A stretch of DNA of 64,000 nucleotides from Thermoclostridium caenicola (GCF_900142095.1 NZ_FQZP01000007.1:1-64000), one strand, 5' to 3'. Shown: positions 37,446 through 48,249, counted from the stretch's first letter. Made by a program: numbers and translations. The notes: a model not told the origin generated them from the letters alone.

Positions 37446-39041
37446 TTACTTTAAGATGAACAGATCCTCCCTGTCCTTATCAGACAGGGTCCTTCCCGCC
37501 AGTTGCTTCTCAGCCTGCTGCACCAACATGCGGGTATCATACAGGGGGATCAGGATCAAATCCTTCAGTTTGAAGCTTACCAACGTCCTGAAATCAGATG
37601 AGATTCCCAGCAGGGGAGCGATGCGGCCCAGTTTTTTTCTGCTCTCCCAACGCCAAATAATGGCTTCGGATCCGTCCCCCTGTGTGATCAGACAGGTTTT
37701 ATCGGCATCAAAGGTAACTTTTACAACAGGTGCCGACATGCCCTTCAACTCAGCCACCGGCTTTCCGGATTCAGCTTCATAACAGCGGAGGCTGTAATCG
37801 TCCATGCAGACGAACAGGTATTCTCCTTCCGCATCGAATAAAACGCGCAAGGCAGCAATTTCAAAATCATCGAGGCTATAGCGTTCTTCATAGCTTCCGA
37901 GATCCACCAGGCGAACGCTGTTATCCGGGCAGATCATTGCAAGCAACTGCTTGTTGTCATCTACAGCAATGCTTTTCATGCTCTCCTCTTCCCGGAATGC
38001 GAAGAGTTCCTCTCCGGTTTCACAGCTGTATATTTTTACTTCCAGGCTGTTTTGAATCACAACCTTGCTGTTTTGGGCACAGAAAAGGATCGTCTTGGGG
38101 ATCATCTCTTTTATTTCCACAACCGTGCTCAAATCCGCAGTACGGATGATTTTCACGCCACCCCAGGTTATAGCCGCATAAAGCGATCCATCGGAACTGA
38201 TAAATTTGCTGTGCAAACTGGTGTCCACATGGGTTTGGGTTACCGGTTCCAGCGTCAGGCCATCATATACCAGCATTGTCCCATCCTTGGCCGGCGCAAA
38301 GATCTTGCCACCCCCGTCAATGTATTGGGCAAAGAGCAGATTATGTCCGGTTTCAATCATGCCGGCCAAATCTTTGGTTTCCCAATCCCAAACGGCTATC
38401 TGCCCGGAATCGGCGGTATAGGTCAGAAGCCTGCTGCCATCGGGATTAAAACTGCATCCGCCGATGCTGCCGTAATGGTCGGACAGAACCAGGGCATCCT
38501 CATTTTTCAGGTCCCTGAGGATAATAGCCTTATTGGAGCTATTATAGGAGACCGCCATCACACCGGCGTGGACAGCAATATTGTTGATGCTCTGGGGCAG
38601 CGTAATCCTTGAAAAAGCATATTCCCACCCGATACCATCCATGACCCACAGGCGGATGGTTCCGTCTGCAGAAGATGATAACAGGTATCCATCCATGATG
38701 ACGTAATCGGTGACAAATCCGCCGCTGATAAAGGTATGTAACAGCATATCCTCGGAAATATCCAGCACGTTGATCTTTTCGCTTTCCCTGAACACCAGCA
38801 GGTTCGGGTTATAGGGGGAGAACTCCATCAAGCTTATGCCGGAATAGTCGAACAGGCGTGAAATGATCCTTTGTCCGCTGAAGGTAAAGACATCCAGCGC
38901 GCCTTTTCCTTTTGAGATAAGGCTAAAATTCTCTGTGGAAAAATCGCTGGAAGATACGGCCACAATTCCATCGGAAATGGCTACGTCGGTGACCTCCTTG
39001 TAATGGATCCGGTAATCACCGATAAGGCTCTGGTTCTCCAT
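37446..39041 (-). pseudogene. WD40-like beta-propeller part of a broken TIR/WD-repeat gene
   Basis: An open frame of 531 codons from the first ATG, but coding similarity continues upstream in the same frame to about 39083 (YLCLGTNSGQALLF). It consists of repeated four-stranded units of 40-45 residues with WD/propeller character (for example GSRLLTYTADSGQIAVWDWE and ECLFV-like blades), roughly nine to ten in all. It has no signal peptide or membrane segment. No ribosome site supports the internal ATG, and the frame is joined directly to a TIR fragment in another frame, so I treat it as the downstream part of a broken gene. Expression as a shortened propeller is possible. Confidence 0.65.
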
Positions 39042-39042
39042 G

Positions 39043-39282
39043 TCAAACAGAAGAGCCTGTCCCGAGTTGGTGCCCAGGCACAGGTAGATTTGACGAGCTG
39101 GGAAGTTCCTCCTGATCCCGGAAAACCCTGCTCACTTTTTTCTTGCAGCCTTTTTTAATCAAGCTTCTGGGAACCCTGAAGGTTTCCAGCATCCTGTGCA
39201 ACTTTTCAGCTATGGTTTTATCAGGCTCGGTATGGCGGTAGCTGATAAAGGCATCGTATTTATAGCTTCCATTCTGTTGCAT
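39043..39282 (-). pseudogene. TIR domain N-terminal fragment
   Basis: About 79 codons from the ATG seven bases after GGAG. SYKYDAFISYRHTEPDKTIA, with AEKLHRMLETFRVPR after it, is the start of a bacterial TIR domain, and SRVFRDQEELPSSSNL is its middle. It then loses frame at about 39085, entering PVPGHQLG and a stop. The rest of TIR, the usual membrane helix and the first propeller blades appear deleted. In intact clostridial relatives one polypeptide carries TIR, a transmembrane helix and WD repeats. Confidence 0.7.
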
Positions 39283-39380
39283 AAGCTTACTCCATCCAAA
39301 ACGATTCCAGCCCATATCTGGCCGTTACCATAAACATTACATGGCACAACTTTCCATGTCAATAACTATCCTTTATGGCA

Positions 39381-41063
39381 TCAACCTTCCAACTTCCGGT
39401 AGGCCCGCTCCGCGGTTGTCCCCAAAAGTTTTAACCCTGCCAGCGACAAGCCTGCCAGAATCAGGATGATCAGGCCATAGAGCAGAGCCGGATTCATATT
39501 ATGCCGGAGCATTCCATAGCACACGACGCCCAGAACCACAATGAGCAGCATGCCGGCCAGCATGCCCAGGACCACATTGAAGTTTTGCTTGATGGCTTCA
39601 TTGGGATTGTTCCAGTGGAGCTTGGGCCGGTTCAGATCGATGAGTATCCCGATAAGGCAAGCCGGAAAGATTGCCGCGGCACTGAGCAGGAAACTGGACA
39701 GCCAGAGCCCGAACCCCAGCCGCAAGGTAAACGCCATGGCCAGTGAAGCGGTCAGGACGCTGAGCAGGGATATGGAATAGCCTGCCAGAAGCTTTCCGGC
39801 GGCCTGGATCCGCGGCCTGACCGGGATGCTCTTGAGGATCCACAGGCATTTGCCTTCACGGGAATAGGTGCTTGAAACAGCCGCATTGAAAGATCCAAAC
39901 AGCAGCAGGATACCGGACAGGATCAGGACCAGCGCAGGAGAGGATCGGTATTGACGGATGAACGCATAGAGCGCCTCCACATCCGCATCCTGGGCAAAAT
40001 TACCGCCAAAAAGCGGCATACACAGGATCACCGGACCGATGATGATACCGATGAGGGAATTGAGCGCATAGACCGGCGTTCTCAGGATACCCTTCCACTC
40101 ATTCTTGAAAAAGACCATGACGGGTAATGATCCTTTATATGTCAGTTCCCTGTTAATAGTCTTCTTTTCGGCCTCCAGCTGGGCCGTTGCCCCTTTCTGG
40201 TAAATCACGGAGGCCAGCAGCCAGACCGGTATGAAGCAAACGGCAGATGCCAGGATAAGCATACCCAGATTTTTCAAGGCCTCAGCCCCTGTATGGGAAA
40301 GGGCCTTGGTGATCCAGACCGCGGGCGGGAATATCCTTCCCGACCATTCAACCAACCCGTCGCTTTCCTGCAGGATCCGGGTGTATAACTCCATCTCCGT
40401 CAGATTCTCGGGTATCCTGGAAAGCAGCAGGTTCTGCCCGACAAACAGAACCAGGAACAGGATAATCGAGCCCACGATGATGAGGAGGTCCCTTCTCCTG
40501 GAACGGCTGACCACATGCATCAGGACCAGGGACAGCAGGGAGGACAGGACCAGGGGCACAATGGGCAGCAGGAGGACGGATACCAGAGCCATGATATAAT
40601 AGAGAACCCCCTTCTGTTCCCCTGTGCCGTAGATGATGACAGGCGGCAGCATGAAAAACAGGGCTATGGGATATTCCCCCAGCAGGACCAGCATGAACTT
40701 GGACAGAAATACGCTGCTCTGCTTAATGGGCAGGGATACCAGAAACTCGGTATCCCTGGCCAGGAACAAGGCTCCCAGGATGTAGAAAATGCCGAAGAAA
40801 AGAATAAGAAGTCCGGCAGACGCCGCTCCCATGGTAATAATGATTTGGGTTGATTTAATCGGTAAAAGCGAAGCAGCTTTGTGGAATCCAAGCATCATGT
40901 AGGTGTAGAAAAAGACAAACATCCCCAGGGTAAAAAGAACGGCTGAGGCTAACCCTATGGCCTTCCACATCTCCTTTTTGTCATGCCTGAAGTTGTACCT
41001 TGCCATAGAGAGACCAAACCTGGCATTGATTTGCAATTTCAGGAGGCTCAGGAACTTATTCAT
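39381..41063 (-). CDS. ABC-2 type transporter membrane protein
   Basis: A 560-residue membrane protein with about twelve helices in two groups. It is the permease partner of the ATPase encoded just upstream, whose stop codon it overlaps by eight bases. The large two-half size resembles permeases of the EcsB/YhaP class. Substrate unknown; export is likely. The ATG eleven bases from GGAGG was chosen; a GTG three codons upstream is too near that site. Confidence 0.85.
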   Translation of the reverse strand: MNKFLSLLKLQINARFGLSMARYNFRHDKKEMWKAIGLASAVLFTLGMFVFFYTYMMLGFHKAASLLPIKSTQIIITMGAASAGLLILFFGIFYILGALFLARDTEFLVSLPIKQSSVFLSKFMLVLLGEYPIALFFMLPPVIIYGTGEQKGVLYYIMALVSVLLLPIVPLVLSSLLSLVLMHVVSRSRRRDLLIIVGSIILFLVLFVGQNLLLSRIPENLTEMELYTRILQESDGLVEWSGRIFPPAVWITKALSHTGAEALKNLGMLILASAVCFIPVWLLASVIYQKGATAQLEAEKKTINRELTYKGSLPVMVFFKNEWKGILRTPVYALNSLIGIIIGPVILCMPLFGGNFAQDADVEALYAFIRQYRSSPALVLILSGILLLFGSFNAAVSSTYSREGKCLWILKSIPVRPRIQAAGKLLAGYSISLLSVLTASLAMAFTLRLGFGLWLSSFLLSAAAIFPACLIGILIDLNRPKLHWNNPNEAIKQNFNVVLGMLAGMLLIVVLGVVCYGMLRHNMNPALLYGLIILILAGLSLAGLKLLGTTAERAYRKLEG

Positions 41064-41802
41064 GGATAACACTTCCTCCCTCGGTCAGCTCCAGGAAGAT
41101 GCTCTCCAGGGACTTGTCATCCGTTCGGCGAAGCTCATCCAGGGTACCGACAGCAATAATTCTCCCCTTGTTGATGATACCGATGCGGTGGCAAAGCCTT
41201 TCCGCCACCTCCAACACATGGGTGGAGAAGAACACGGTATAACCTTTCTGGCAATGCCGGTTCATCTCCTCCTTCAAAAGATGGGCGGATTTGGGATCAA
41301 GGCCCGTCAGGGGCTCGTCGAGAATCCAGAGTGGCGGGTTGTGAAGGAGTGCCCCGGCAAGGATGATCTTCTGCTTCATGCCGTGGGAATAGCTTCTGAT
41401 GGGCTGGCCTGCAGCCTGCCTCATATCAAACATATCCAGGTATTTCTCAATATTCCGCTTCCGCTCCTCATGGGAAACCTCATAAACATCGGCGATAAAA
41501 TTCAGGTACTCAATCCCGGTCAGCCGGTCATAGATATCGTGGGAATCCGGCACATAGCCTATGCTCATCTTGGCCTTGATGGGCTCCTTCCCAATATCAT
41601 GGCCGTTGATGGTAATAGTACCCGAATCAGGAGTAAGCACACCGGTGATCATCTTGATGGTTGTCGTTTTTCCAGCGCCGTTTGGGCCCAGGAATCCGAA
41701 TATCTCTCCGGGTCTGACTTCCAGGGAAATATCGTCAACCGCTTTTACCTTTCCTTTAGCATAGCTCTTGGAAACATTCCTGATGGAAAGCAAAACAACC
41801 AC
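41056..41802 (-). CDS. ABC transporter ATP-binding protein (CcmA/EcsA type)
   Basis: A 248-residue single nucleotide-binding domain. Walker A is GPNGAGKTTTIK, the signature region is SYSHGMKQK and Walker B is LWILDEPLTGLD. The start is GTG near AGGAAAGG; a TTG three codons on is nearly as well placed. It precedes and overlaps the ABC-2 permease, so the two form an exporter. Confidence 0.92.
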   Translation of the reverse strand: MVVLLSIRNVSKSYAKGKVKAVDDISLEVRPGEIFGFLGPNGAGKTTTIKMITGVLTPDSGTITINGHDIGKEPIKAKMSIGYVPDSHDIYDRLTGIEYLNFIADVYEVSHEERKRNIEKYLDMFDMRQAAGQPIRSYSHGMKQKIILAGALLHNPPLWILDEPLTGLDPKSAHLLKEEMNRHCQKGYTVFFSTHVLEVAERLCHRIGIINKGRIIAVGTLDELRRTDDKSLESIFLELTEGGSVIHE

Positions 41803-41841
41803 CCTTTCCTGAGTTCTGTCTCAAGTCTATCATGAGGATCA

Positions 41842-41892
41842 GCAAAAAGATAGGCCCTTGCCGAGTTTTCTTTCGGTTCGGCAAAAGGCCTG
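41842..41892 (-). terminator. Terminator of the P-type ATPase gene
   Basis: AGGCC-TTGCCGA pairs with TCGGCAA-GGCCT; on the minus strand ATCTTTTTG follows. Confidence 0.7.
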
Positions 41893-41926
41893 GGACATGT
41901 GCCATGGAAACGATATCGGCGCAGTT

Positions 41927-44620
41927 TCAGTTCTGCTCCATCCCGGCTTTCTGCATAGAGCCGGGTTTTCTGGCACCCACAATACCCACCAGGACGGGCA
42001 CAAGCAGGCTGATACCTCCTGCAATCAGCCATTCGTTTACGGTCAGGGCCGAGGTTCCGAAGATGGCTGAAAGGAACGGCAGGTAGATGATTCCCAGCAG
42101 CAGGAGAAGGGAAGACAATACGGCAAGGATCAGGTACTTGTTTGAAAGCAAGGGTATTTCGAACAGGCTTTTATTTTCCGACTTGCACTCAAAAACATGG
42201 ATCAGCTGGGACAGGACCAGGGTCACCAGCGCGGCGGTCCTTGCCGTAGCCAGGCTTCCACTCATGGTATGGACAATGACAAAGCTTGCTATGGTGGACA
42301 GGGCGATGAACACGCCCCTTACCAGGATCAACCTGGCCAGCCCGTGCGAGAAAACGCTTTCGTTGGGCGATCGGGGTGGTCTGTCCATGATATCCGGTTC
42401 GCCCGGCTCCATCCCAAGGGCAATGGCAGGAAGGCCATCGGTGGCCAGGTTAACGGCCAGAACCTGGGCGGGAAGCAGCGGAATGGGCAGGCCCATGAGC
42501 ATGGACAGGAACATGGTGAGCACTTCGCCCACGTTGCAGGACAATAAGTACCGGATGAACTTGCGGATATTGGAATAGATATTGCGCCCTTCCTCCACAG
42601 CAGCCACGATGCTGGAGAAATTATCATCCATCAGGATCATGGACGCGGCCTGCCGGGTTACGTCCGTACCCGATTTCCCCATGGCAATGCCGATATCCGC
42701 GTCCTTTACCGCCGGGGCATCGTTCACCCCGTCTCCCGTCATGGCAACGATATTGCCCTTATTGCGAATAGCCCGTACAATCCTGAGCTTATGCTTCGGA
42801 AATACCCTGGCAAAAACCGTTGCCTTCCGGCATGCTTCCTCCAGTTCCCTATCGGACATCTGATCGATTTCATGGCCGTTGATGACCAGGTCGCCTTCCC
42901 TGTAGATATCCATGGCCCTGGCAATGGCCGTGGCGGTTTCGACATGGTCGCCGGTAATCATGACCGTCCTGATCCCGGCGCGCCGGCATTTGGCAACCGC
43001 TTCGATGGCTTCTTTCCTGGGCGGATCGGTCATGCCCGCCAGTCCGATGAAAACCAGCTGGGATTCCAGGTCATCCCGCCGCAACTGGGACGGCTGAACG
43101 GTGCGGTAGGCAAAGGACATGACCCGCAGAGCCCGGGAAGTCATGGCGCTGCATTCATCTCTCAGTTTCTCCCGGTCATCATGGGTGATATCCCTTTCCC
43201 TGTCGCCAACCATGATCTTTGTGCATTTGTCAATGATGATTTCAGGAGCGCCCTTGGCAAAAAGGAAGAGCTCACCGCCGGGGGTCCGGCAGATGACCGA
43301 CATGAGTTTTCGCTCCGAATCAAAGGGTATTTCCCTGACCCTTCTGTAAGCGCCGAAGACGGCATTCCTGTCAAGCCCGGCATCGATGGCTGCCCGTACC
43401 AGCGCCACCTCCGTGGGATCCCCTTCTATGTCAAGGCCGGTTTCCGAATCACCGTCCATAATTCGGGCATTGTTGCAGAGCATGCCGATCTTTAAGAGGA
43501 GCTTCAGGCCTGTGGTCTTCTCCACATGGACTTCCCTTCCCCGGCACCAGGCGCCGAGCCTGCCATGTTCGTTCCTGCGCAGCACATACGGGTTTTTCCC
43601 TGCATAGGCTTCAACCACGGTCATCCGGTTCTCGGTAAGGGTTCCCGTCTTGTCCGAGCAGATGACGGTGGCACAGCCCAGAGTCTCAACAGCGGGCAGC
43701 CGCCTGATGAGGGCGTTTTTCTGGACCATCCTCCTGACGCCGATGGCCAGGGCAATGGTGACAACAGCAGGCAATCCTTCAGGGACAGCTGCCACCGCCA
43801 GGCTGATACCGCCAAGCAGCATCTGGATGACAGGCTCGCCCCTCACAATGCCCAGAAGTGTTACAATAGCACATATGATCAGGCATCCGGTGACCATGTA
43901 TTCACCCAGTTTCTCCAGCTTTTTCTGGAGAGGCGTTTCCTGCGCACCGGCCGTTTCCATCATTTCAGCAATCCTGCCCATTTCAGTTTCCATGCCGGTC
44001 ACCAGGACCAGGGCTCGTCCGGTACCGTTCGTGATCATGCTGCCCATATAGACCAGGTTCCTGGGACTTAAGTCCATCAGACCGGCGTTGATCTGATCCG
44101 TCCGGAATTTGGCCACCGGTATGGATTCACCGGTCAGCATGGATTCATCCGCAAAAAGGTTATTGGCTTCCAGCAGGACCGCATCTGCAGGCACGCGGTT
44201 CCCGGCCTCCAGAACAACCACATCCCCGGGCACTACCTCTTCGGCAGGAATGTCCCGGATCACCCCATCCCTGACAACCTTCGCGTGGGGCGCCGCCAGA
44301 TTCATCAGCGCCTCCAGGGCTTTTTCCGTCCGCAATTCCTGGAAGAATCCCAGAAGCCCGTTCAGGATGATAATGGCCAGGATGGCAATCCCTTCGCTGT
44401 TCTCTCCCATAATAAACGAGATGATGGAAGAAGCGATCAGGATGATGATCATGAGGTCCGTAAACTGGGACAGCAGGATCTTTATCCAGCCATGGCCCTT
44501 TGCGGATTTCAGGACATTTTTCCCATGTATCTCCAGCCTTCTCTGGGCCTCCTCAGTGCTCAGCCCGTGTACGGCATTTCCCGAATAGTCCATTACAGGA
44601 AGTTGCTTCTCCGCTTGCAC
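41927..44620 (-). CDS. Calcium-type cation-transporting P-type ATPase
   Basis: A P2A-type pump of about 897 residues with ten membrane helices. It shows TGES (MLTGESIPV), PEGLP in helix 4, phosphorylation site DKTGTLT, nucleotide-site KGAPE, hinge TGDGVNDAPAVKDADIG, and N-L-x-T-D in helix 6, all expected for Ca2+/Mn2+ export. The GTG start, seven bases after AAGGAG, is better supported than the earlier ATG or the later ATG of MDYSG. The gene is monocistronic and convergent with nothing; ytaF is divergent. Confidence 0.92.
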   Translation of the reverse strand: MQAEKQLPVMDYSGNAVHGLSTEEAQRRLEIHGKNVLKSAKGHGWIKILLSQFTDLMIIILIASSIISFIMGENSEGIAILAIIILNGLLGFFQELRTEKALEALMNLAAPHAKVVRDGVIRDIPAEEVVPGDVVVLEAGNRVPADAVLLEANNLFADESMLTGESIPVAKFRTDQINAGLMDLSPRNLVYMGSMITNGTGRALVLVTGMETEMGRIAEMMETAGAQETPLQKKLEKLGEYMVTGCLIICAIVTLLGIVRGEPVIQMLLGGISLAVAAVPEGLPAVVTIALAIGVRRMVQKNALIRRLPAVETLGCATVICSDKTGTLTENRMTVVEAYAGKNPYVLRRNEHGRLGAWCRGREVHVEKTTGLKLLLKIGMLCNNARIMDGDSETGLDIEGDPTEVALVRAAIDAGLDRNAVFGAYRRVREIPFDSERKLMSVICRTPGGELFLFAKGAPEIIIDKCTKIMVGDRERDITHDDREKLRDECSAMTSRALRVMSFAYRTVQPSQLRRDDLESQLVFIGLAGMTDPPRKEAIEAVAKCRRAGIRTVMITGDHVETATAIARAMDIYREGDLVINGHEIDQMSDRELEEACRKATVFARVFPKHKLRIVRAIRNKGNIVAMTGDGVNDAPAVKDADIGIAMGKSGTDVTRQAASMILMDDNFSSIVAAVEEGRNIYSNIRKFIRYLLSCNVGEVLTMFLSMLMGLPIPLLPAQVLAVNLATDGLPAIALGMEPGEPDIMDRPPRSPNESVFSHGLARLILVRGVFIALSTIASFVIVHTMSGSLATARTAALVTLVLSQLIHVFECKSENKSLFEIPLLSNKYLILAVLSSLLLLLGIIYLPFLSAIFGTSALTVNEWLIAGGISLLVPVLVGIVGARKPGSMQKAGMEQN

Positions 44621-44794
44621 ACCATCACTCCTTAGGTACGATACGGTAAACCACCTGGACAATGTATCCTATGCTGTTTCCGGGCGTATTAGTACAGGCT
44701 CTGAAGGGAAGCCGCTGAGGGAAGCCACGGTTTCTTAACTCTGCTTCACAGGGTTGCATATCATATGAAGAGGCCTTCGCAAGGTGGCTTTACT

Positions 44795-45439
44795 ATGTGG
44801 ATATTGGCTATGACCCTTATATCAAGCTTCGACTGTGTTTTGGCGGGTATGTCCTATGCATCCAGGGGCATCCGGATCCCTTCCCTGTCGAAGTTCCTCA
44901 TTTTTCTCACAGCCCTGTTGGTCGGTTGCCTTTCCGAACGGGTTTCCGTATCGTTGACCGGACTTCTCCCCCCCGGCCTGTCCGAGGTTCTGGGGCGTAT
45001 CATGCTTGGCCTTTTGGGATTGCTCATGCTGCTGACAACCCTTAAGGACAGCAAGCCCAAGCATAAAAAAAAGAGCCTTCCGGATAATTCTCCCAGAACG
45101 CTCTTTAAGCTTGTACTCAAATCAGCCGGTATCACCATCCAGGTCCTGAAGCACCCTTCGGAAGCCGATATCGATCGATCGGGCCGAATAGACCCTCTGG
45201 AATCCGTCCTTCTGTCCATCGCCCTCACGCTGGACTCGGTAGGGCTGATCCTGTGCAGCGCTCTCATCGGCCAGAACACCCTTCTCTTCCCCATAGCCCT
45301 GAGCATCGGGCAGTTGCTGGGCCTCATTGCAGGCGAAAAGCTGGGAGCCAGGATCATGGCCAGGTTTTCATCCCCATTGGCCAAATACCTGCCGTCCCTG
45401 CTCCTGATCCTGATGGCCGGAATCGGATTCATGCAATAA
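44795..45439 (+). CDS. ytaF: Sporulation membrane protein YtaF
   Basis: A 214-residue membrane protein of the YtaF/MntP fold: two blocks of three helices joined by a hydrophilic linker with KHKKKSLPD. Small-residue and acidic positions typical of the family are present (SSFDCVLAG in helix 1 and [14 protein letters not shown] in the second block). The ATG seven bases after AAGGTGG was chosen. Its end overlaps the convergent xth gene by 11 bases. Known as a sporulation gene; a metal-efflux function is possible from the MntP resemblance. Confidence 0.88.
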   Translation: MWILAMTLISSFDCVLAGMSYASRGIRIPSLSKFLIFLTALLVGCLSERVSVSLTGLLPPGLSEVLGRIMLGLLGLLMLLTTLKDSKPKHKKKSLPDNSPRTLFKLVLKSAGITIQVLKHPSEADIDRSGRIDPLESVLLSIALTLDSVGLILCSALIGQNTLLFPIALSIGQLLGLIAGEKLGARIMARFSSPLAKYLPSLLLILMAGIGFMQ

Positions 45440-46184
45440 CCAGTTCAACGGGGCAATGATCGGAACCGTAGACATCGGACAGGATAGCGGCATCCACAAG
45501 CCTGGACCTGAACCGTTCGGAGACGCAGAAATAGTCGATGCGCCACCCCACATTCTTTTCCCTGGCCTTGAACATATAGGACCACCAGGTGTAGGCGTCG
45601 GTCCTGTCCGGGTAAAAATACCGGAAGGTATCGATGAACCCGGATTCCAGGAGCTGGGTCATCTTGCTCCTTTCCTCCGGCGTAAAGCCCGCATTGTTCT
45701 GGTTTGATTTGGGATTCTTCAGATCGATCTCCTTATGAGCCACGTTGAGATCCCCGCAGAAGATGACAGGCTTTTGGACATCCAGCGAGAGCAGGTAGTT
45801 TCTCAAATCATCCTCCCATTTCATCCTGTAGGGCAGCCTCTCCAATCCTCTCTGGGCATTGGGGGTATAGATGTTGACCAGAAAATAATCCTCAAATTCA
45901 AGGGTTATCATACGGCCTTCATGGTCATGTTCGTCGATGCCCATGCCGTAGGTTACCTTAAGGGGCTGTATTTTTGTAAACACAGCGGTTCCGGAATAGC
46001 CTTTCTTTTCAGCGTAATTGAAGAAGAGGGTATATCCTTCCAGCTCCAGATCCAGTTGACCCTCGCTCAGCTTGGTTTCCTGAAGGCACAGAATATCCGG
46101 CGATTTGCTGTCAAGAAAATCAAAAAATCCTTTCGCTATGACAGAGCGTAAACCATTGACATTCCAAGAAATCAATCGTGTCAT
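45429..46184 (-). CDS. xth: Exodeoxyribonuclease III / AP endonuclease
   Basis: A 251-residue enzyme of the ExoA/ExoIII family. It cuts DNA at abasic sites and degrades 3' ends during base excision repair. Catalytic motifs are [15 protein letters not shown], the [12 protein letters not shown] active-site Asp and Asn, and the terminal [13 protein letters not shown] lies seven bases before the ATG. Confidence 0.95.
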   Translation of the reverse strand: MTRLISWNVNGLRSVIAKGFFDFLDSKSPDILCLQETKLSEGQLDLELEGYTLFFNYAEKKGYSGTAVFTKIQPLKVTYGMGIDEHDHEGRMITLEFEDYFLVNIYTPNAQRGLERLPYRMKWEDDLRNYLLSLDVQKPVIFCGDLNVAHKEIDLKNPKSNQNNAGFTPEERSKMTQLLESGFIDTFRYFYPDRTDAYTWWSYMFKAREKNVGWRIDYFCVSERFRSRLVDAAILSDVYGSDHCPVELVIA

Positions 46185-46286
46185 TTTTCATCTCCATCCT
46201 TTCGGGAGCCGCGCGGCGCTGTGCAGGTCGGCTCCATTTTCAAATCTATCTGCCAGTCACATGTTCCCGGGATCGGTGCCCCGCTC

Positions 46287-47996
46287 TCAAGTTACAACCA
46301 ACTCATTCTCATCGCCTGTGATCCTGTCCCATTGCCTGGTGGTCTCAAAGCTGGCAACAGCCTCCATGCATTCGGTGACGATCTCCGGTTCAAATCCCAT
46401 GACCTGAAGCAACTTAATGGCATTCCTGGATACCGCCTTGCCTTCCTTAATCCGATAATCAAAAATCACTTCGCTCTCGGTTACGGTTTCCTCAAAGTGC
46501 CGATTCGTAAAGATTCCACCCAGGATATCGGCAAGCTCCTGGTCATGGGTCGCGGCCATCAGGCAGACATTGCGGCCGGATAGTGCATACAGAACTCTTG
46601 AAGAAGCCGCAATCCTTTCAACCGTGTTGGTTCCGCGCAGTACCTCATCCACAATGCATAGGCATCTGACCCCAGGGTTTACGGCCGAGAAGATTCTCTT
46701 CAGGGATTTGATCTCGGCAATAAAGTAGCTTTCGCCATCGAGGATGCTGTCCCTCAGCGCCATGGACGTTATGGGAAACAGGGGAACCATCCTCCAGCTG
46801 TCAGCCAGGCAGGTGCCGATGGTATGGGCCATCAGGGTGTTGATGGCTACCGTTTTCAGGTAGGTGGATTTACCTGATGCATTGGAACCTGTGATCAGAA
46901 CGGGTTTGTCCAACAAGACAGGGTTTCCGACACAGTTTTTGACCAGCGGATGCCGGACGTTCCTGGCCACTATGCTTTCGGTTCTTGGGGCCTCTCCCCA
47001 TTCAATTACGGGAACGCACCATTCCTCCAACGTTTTCCTGTATGAGGCCAGGCTGATGGTGGCGTCCAGAAGCCCAATCAGCTCAAACAACTGGGCAAAT
47101 TCGTGGAGCTTTTCCCTGAGCAGGAGCACCGACGCCTGATAACTCCAGAGGTCGATGAGAAAGATCATCTTGGGTATCGTGGTCGGGTCGTCAACAATTT
47201 CCTTTCTGATATAAAAGCTTGGGGAACCTTTCTTTGCAATTTCCCTCAAACTTCCGAGCAGCTCATTCAGACGGGCGGTTTCTTTGGACAGACCTTTTAG
47301 TTTCAGTCCGGCAATTCGATCCGCGAGGGCAATGATGGCAACGGCCGATGTGACCATTGAAACCTTGGAATCAATTTCTCTGATGGCCCTTTCATGATAC
47401 AGGACGTTGATCCCGATAGCCGCACAAAGCAGGAGAACCCCTGCGCCTATGTCGACAAACAAGACGGGCAGGGTGAGAAACGGTACGAATGTCAGCAACC
47501 TGAACAGTTTGCCCTTTCTGGGCTCGAGATGACTGATATCGCCAAGCAGGGCTGAAGCGCCCTTGTCCCTGTGTTTGCCGAACCGCTCCAGGAGCAGCTG
47601 GACCCTTATCCTGTCCTCCGGGTTGTCTTCCCAGTATTGTATGAGCCTGAGCCTGTCCGACATATCCTCCCTGTCATACAGGGGGGTTCTGAGGAGGGAA
47701 TAGAGCACTTCATCCCCCATGGAGGTGAGGGTGCTGTTGATCCGTGTAAAGAACTTGTCCATCTCAAGGTCATTCCATGTGATGTCATCGATGACATACC
47801 GGGCTTTCTTTTTCCCATATTCCCTGAAAAACACGGATATACGCCGGAAATCAAAATCATCCATACGGTTTTCGGGAATTTTTCCCCATTGCTCCTCCAG
47901 GCGATCCATGGCCCTTTCATCGTTTCTGCCTCTGGCGATAAGTTTGCTGATGAGCACAAAAACTCCAAAAACAACTGCCGCGTAGATAAAATCCAA
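46287..47996 (-). CDS. Membrane-anchored MutS-like ATPase
   Basis: About 569 residues. Membrane helices at the N-terminus (about 3-20) and in the middle (two, around 175-215) come before a C-terminal MutS ATPase domain. That domain has Walker A ITGSNASGKST and Walker B LCIVDEVLRGTN. The mismatch-recognition and connector domains of MutS are absent. It belongs to the MutS-related proteins of Firmicutes and Bacteroidetes with unknown function, probably not mismatch repair. The second TTG was chosen because GGAGGG abuts the first. Confidence 0.85.
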   Translation of the reverse strand: MDFIYAAVVFGVFVLISKLIARGRNDERAMDRLEEQWGKIPENRMDDFDFRRISVFFREYGKKKARYVIDDITWNDLEMDKFFTRINSTLTSMGDEVLYSLLRTPLYDREDMSDRLRLIQYWEDNPEDRIRVQLLLERFGKHRDKGASALLGDISHLEPRKGKLFRLLTFVPFLTLPVLFVDIGAGVLLLCAAIGINVLYHERAIREIDSKVSMVTSAVAIIALADRIAGLKLKGLSKETARLNELLGSLREIAKKGSPSFYIRKEIVDDPTTIPKMIFLIDLWSYQASVLLLREKLHEFAQLFELIGLLDATISLASYRKTLEEWCVPVIEWGEAPRTESIVARNVRHPLVKNCVGNPVLLDKPVLITGSNASGKSTYLKTVAINTLMAHTIGTCLADSWRMVPLFPITSMALRDSILDGESYFIAEIKSLKRIFSAVNPGVRCLCIVDEVLRGTNTVERIAASSRVLYALSGRNVCLMAATHDQELADILGGIFTNRHFEETVTESEVIFDYRIKEGKAVSRNAIKLLQVMGFEPEIVTECMEAVASFETTRQWDRITGDENELVVT

Positions 47997-48032
47997 TTTC
48001 AACCCTCCAAAACATAGGCAAATAACGCTTTA

Positions 48033-48041
48033 ATTATATCA
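48033..48041 (-). promoter_or_regulatory. Extended -10 for the MutS-like gene
   Basis: The minus strand reads TGATATAAT, about 30 bases before the start codon. The -35 is not evident. Confidence 0.45.
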
Positions 48042-48249
48042 TTTGACCGGGGAAAAGGCATGACATTCATCATGCATATCAGACCGGTTCCGGGGCATAA
48101 TCCGGGACATAATGATATGGGATCTTTTTTACATTATTATATATGGACGAGCCATCCATCTTTGGTTATACTTTTTGCAGTATGCTGTCGACACAGCGGC
48201 AGCCTTGGCCATTTCGCCATCTAAATTCATTATTAGGGGGAAAGCTTGT

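Noticed and set aside
48100-48150. Purine-riboswitch-like string ATAATGATATGG upstream of uraA
   Set aside because: The other conserved core elements (GTTTCTACC-like segment and closing stem) are missing, and the downstream gene is a uracil-type permease.
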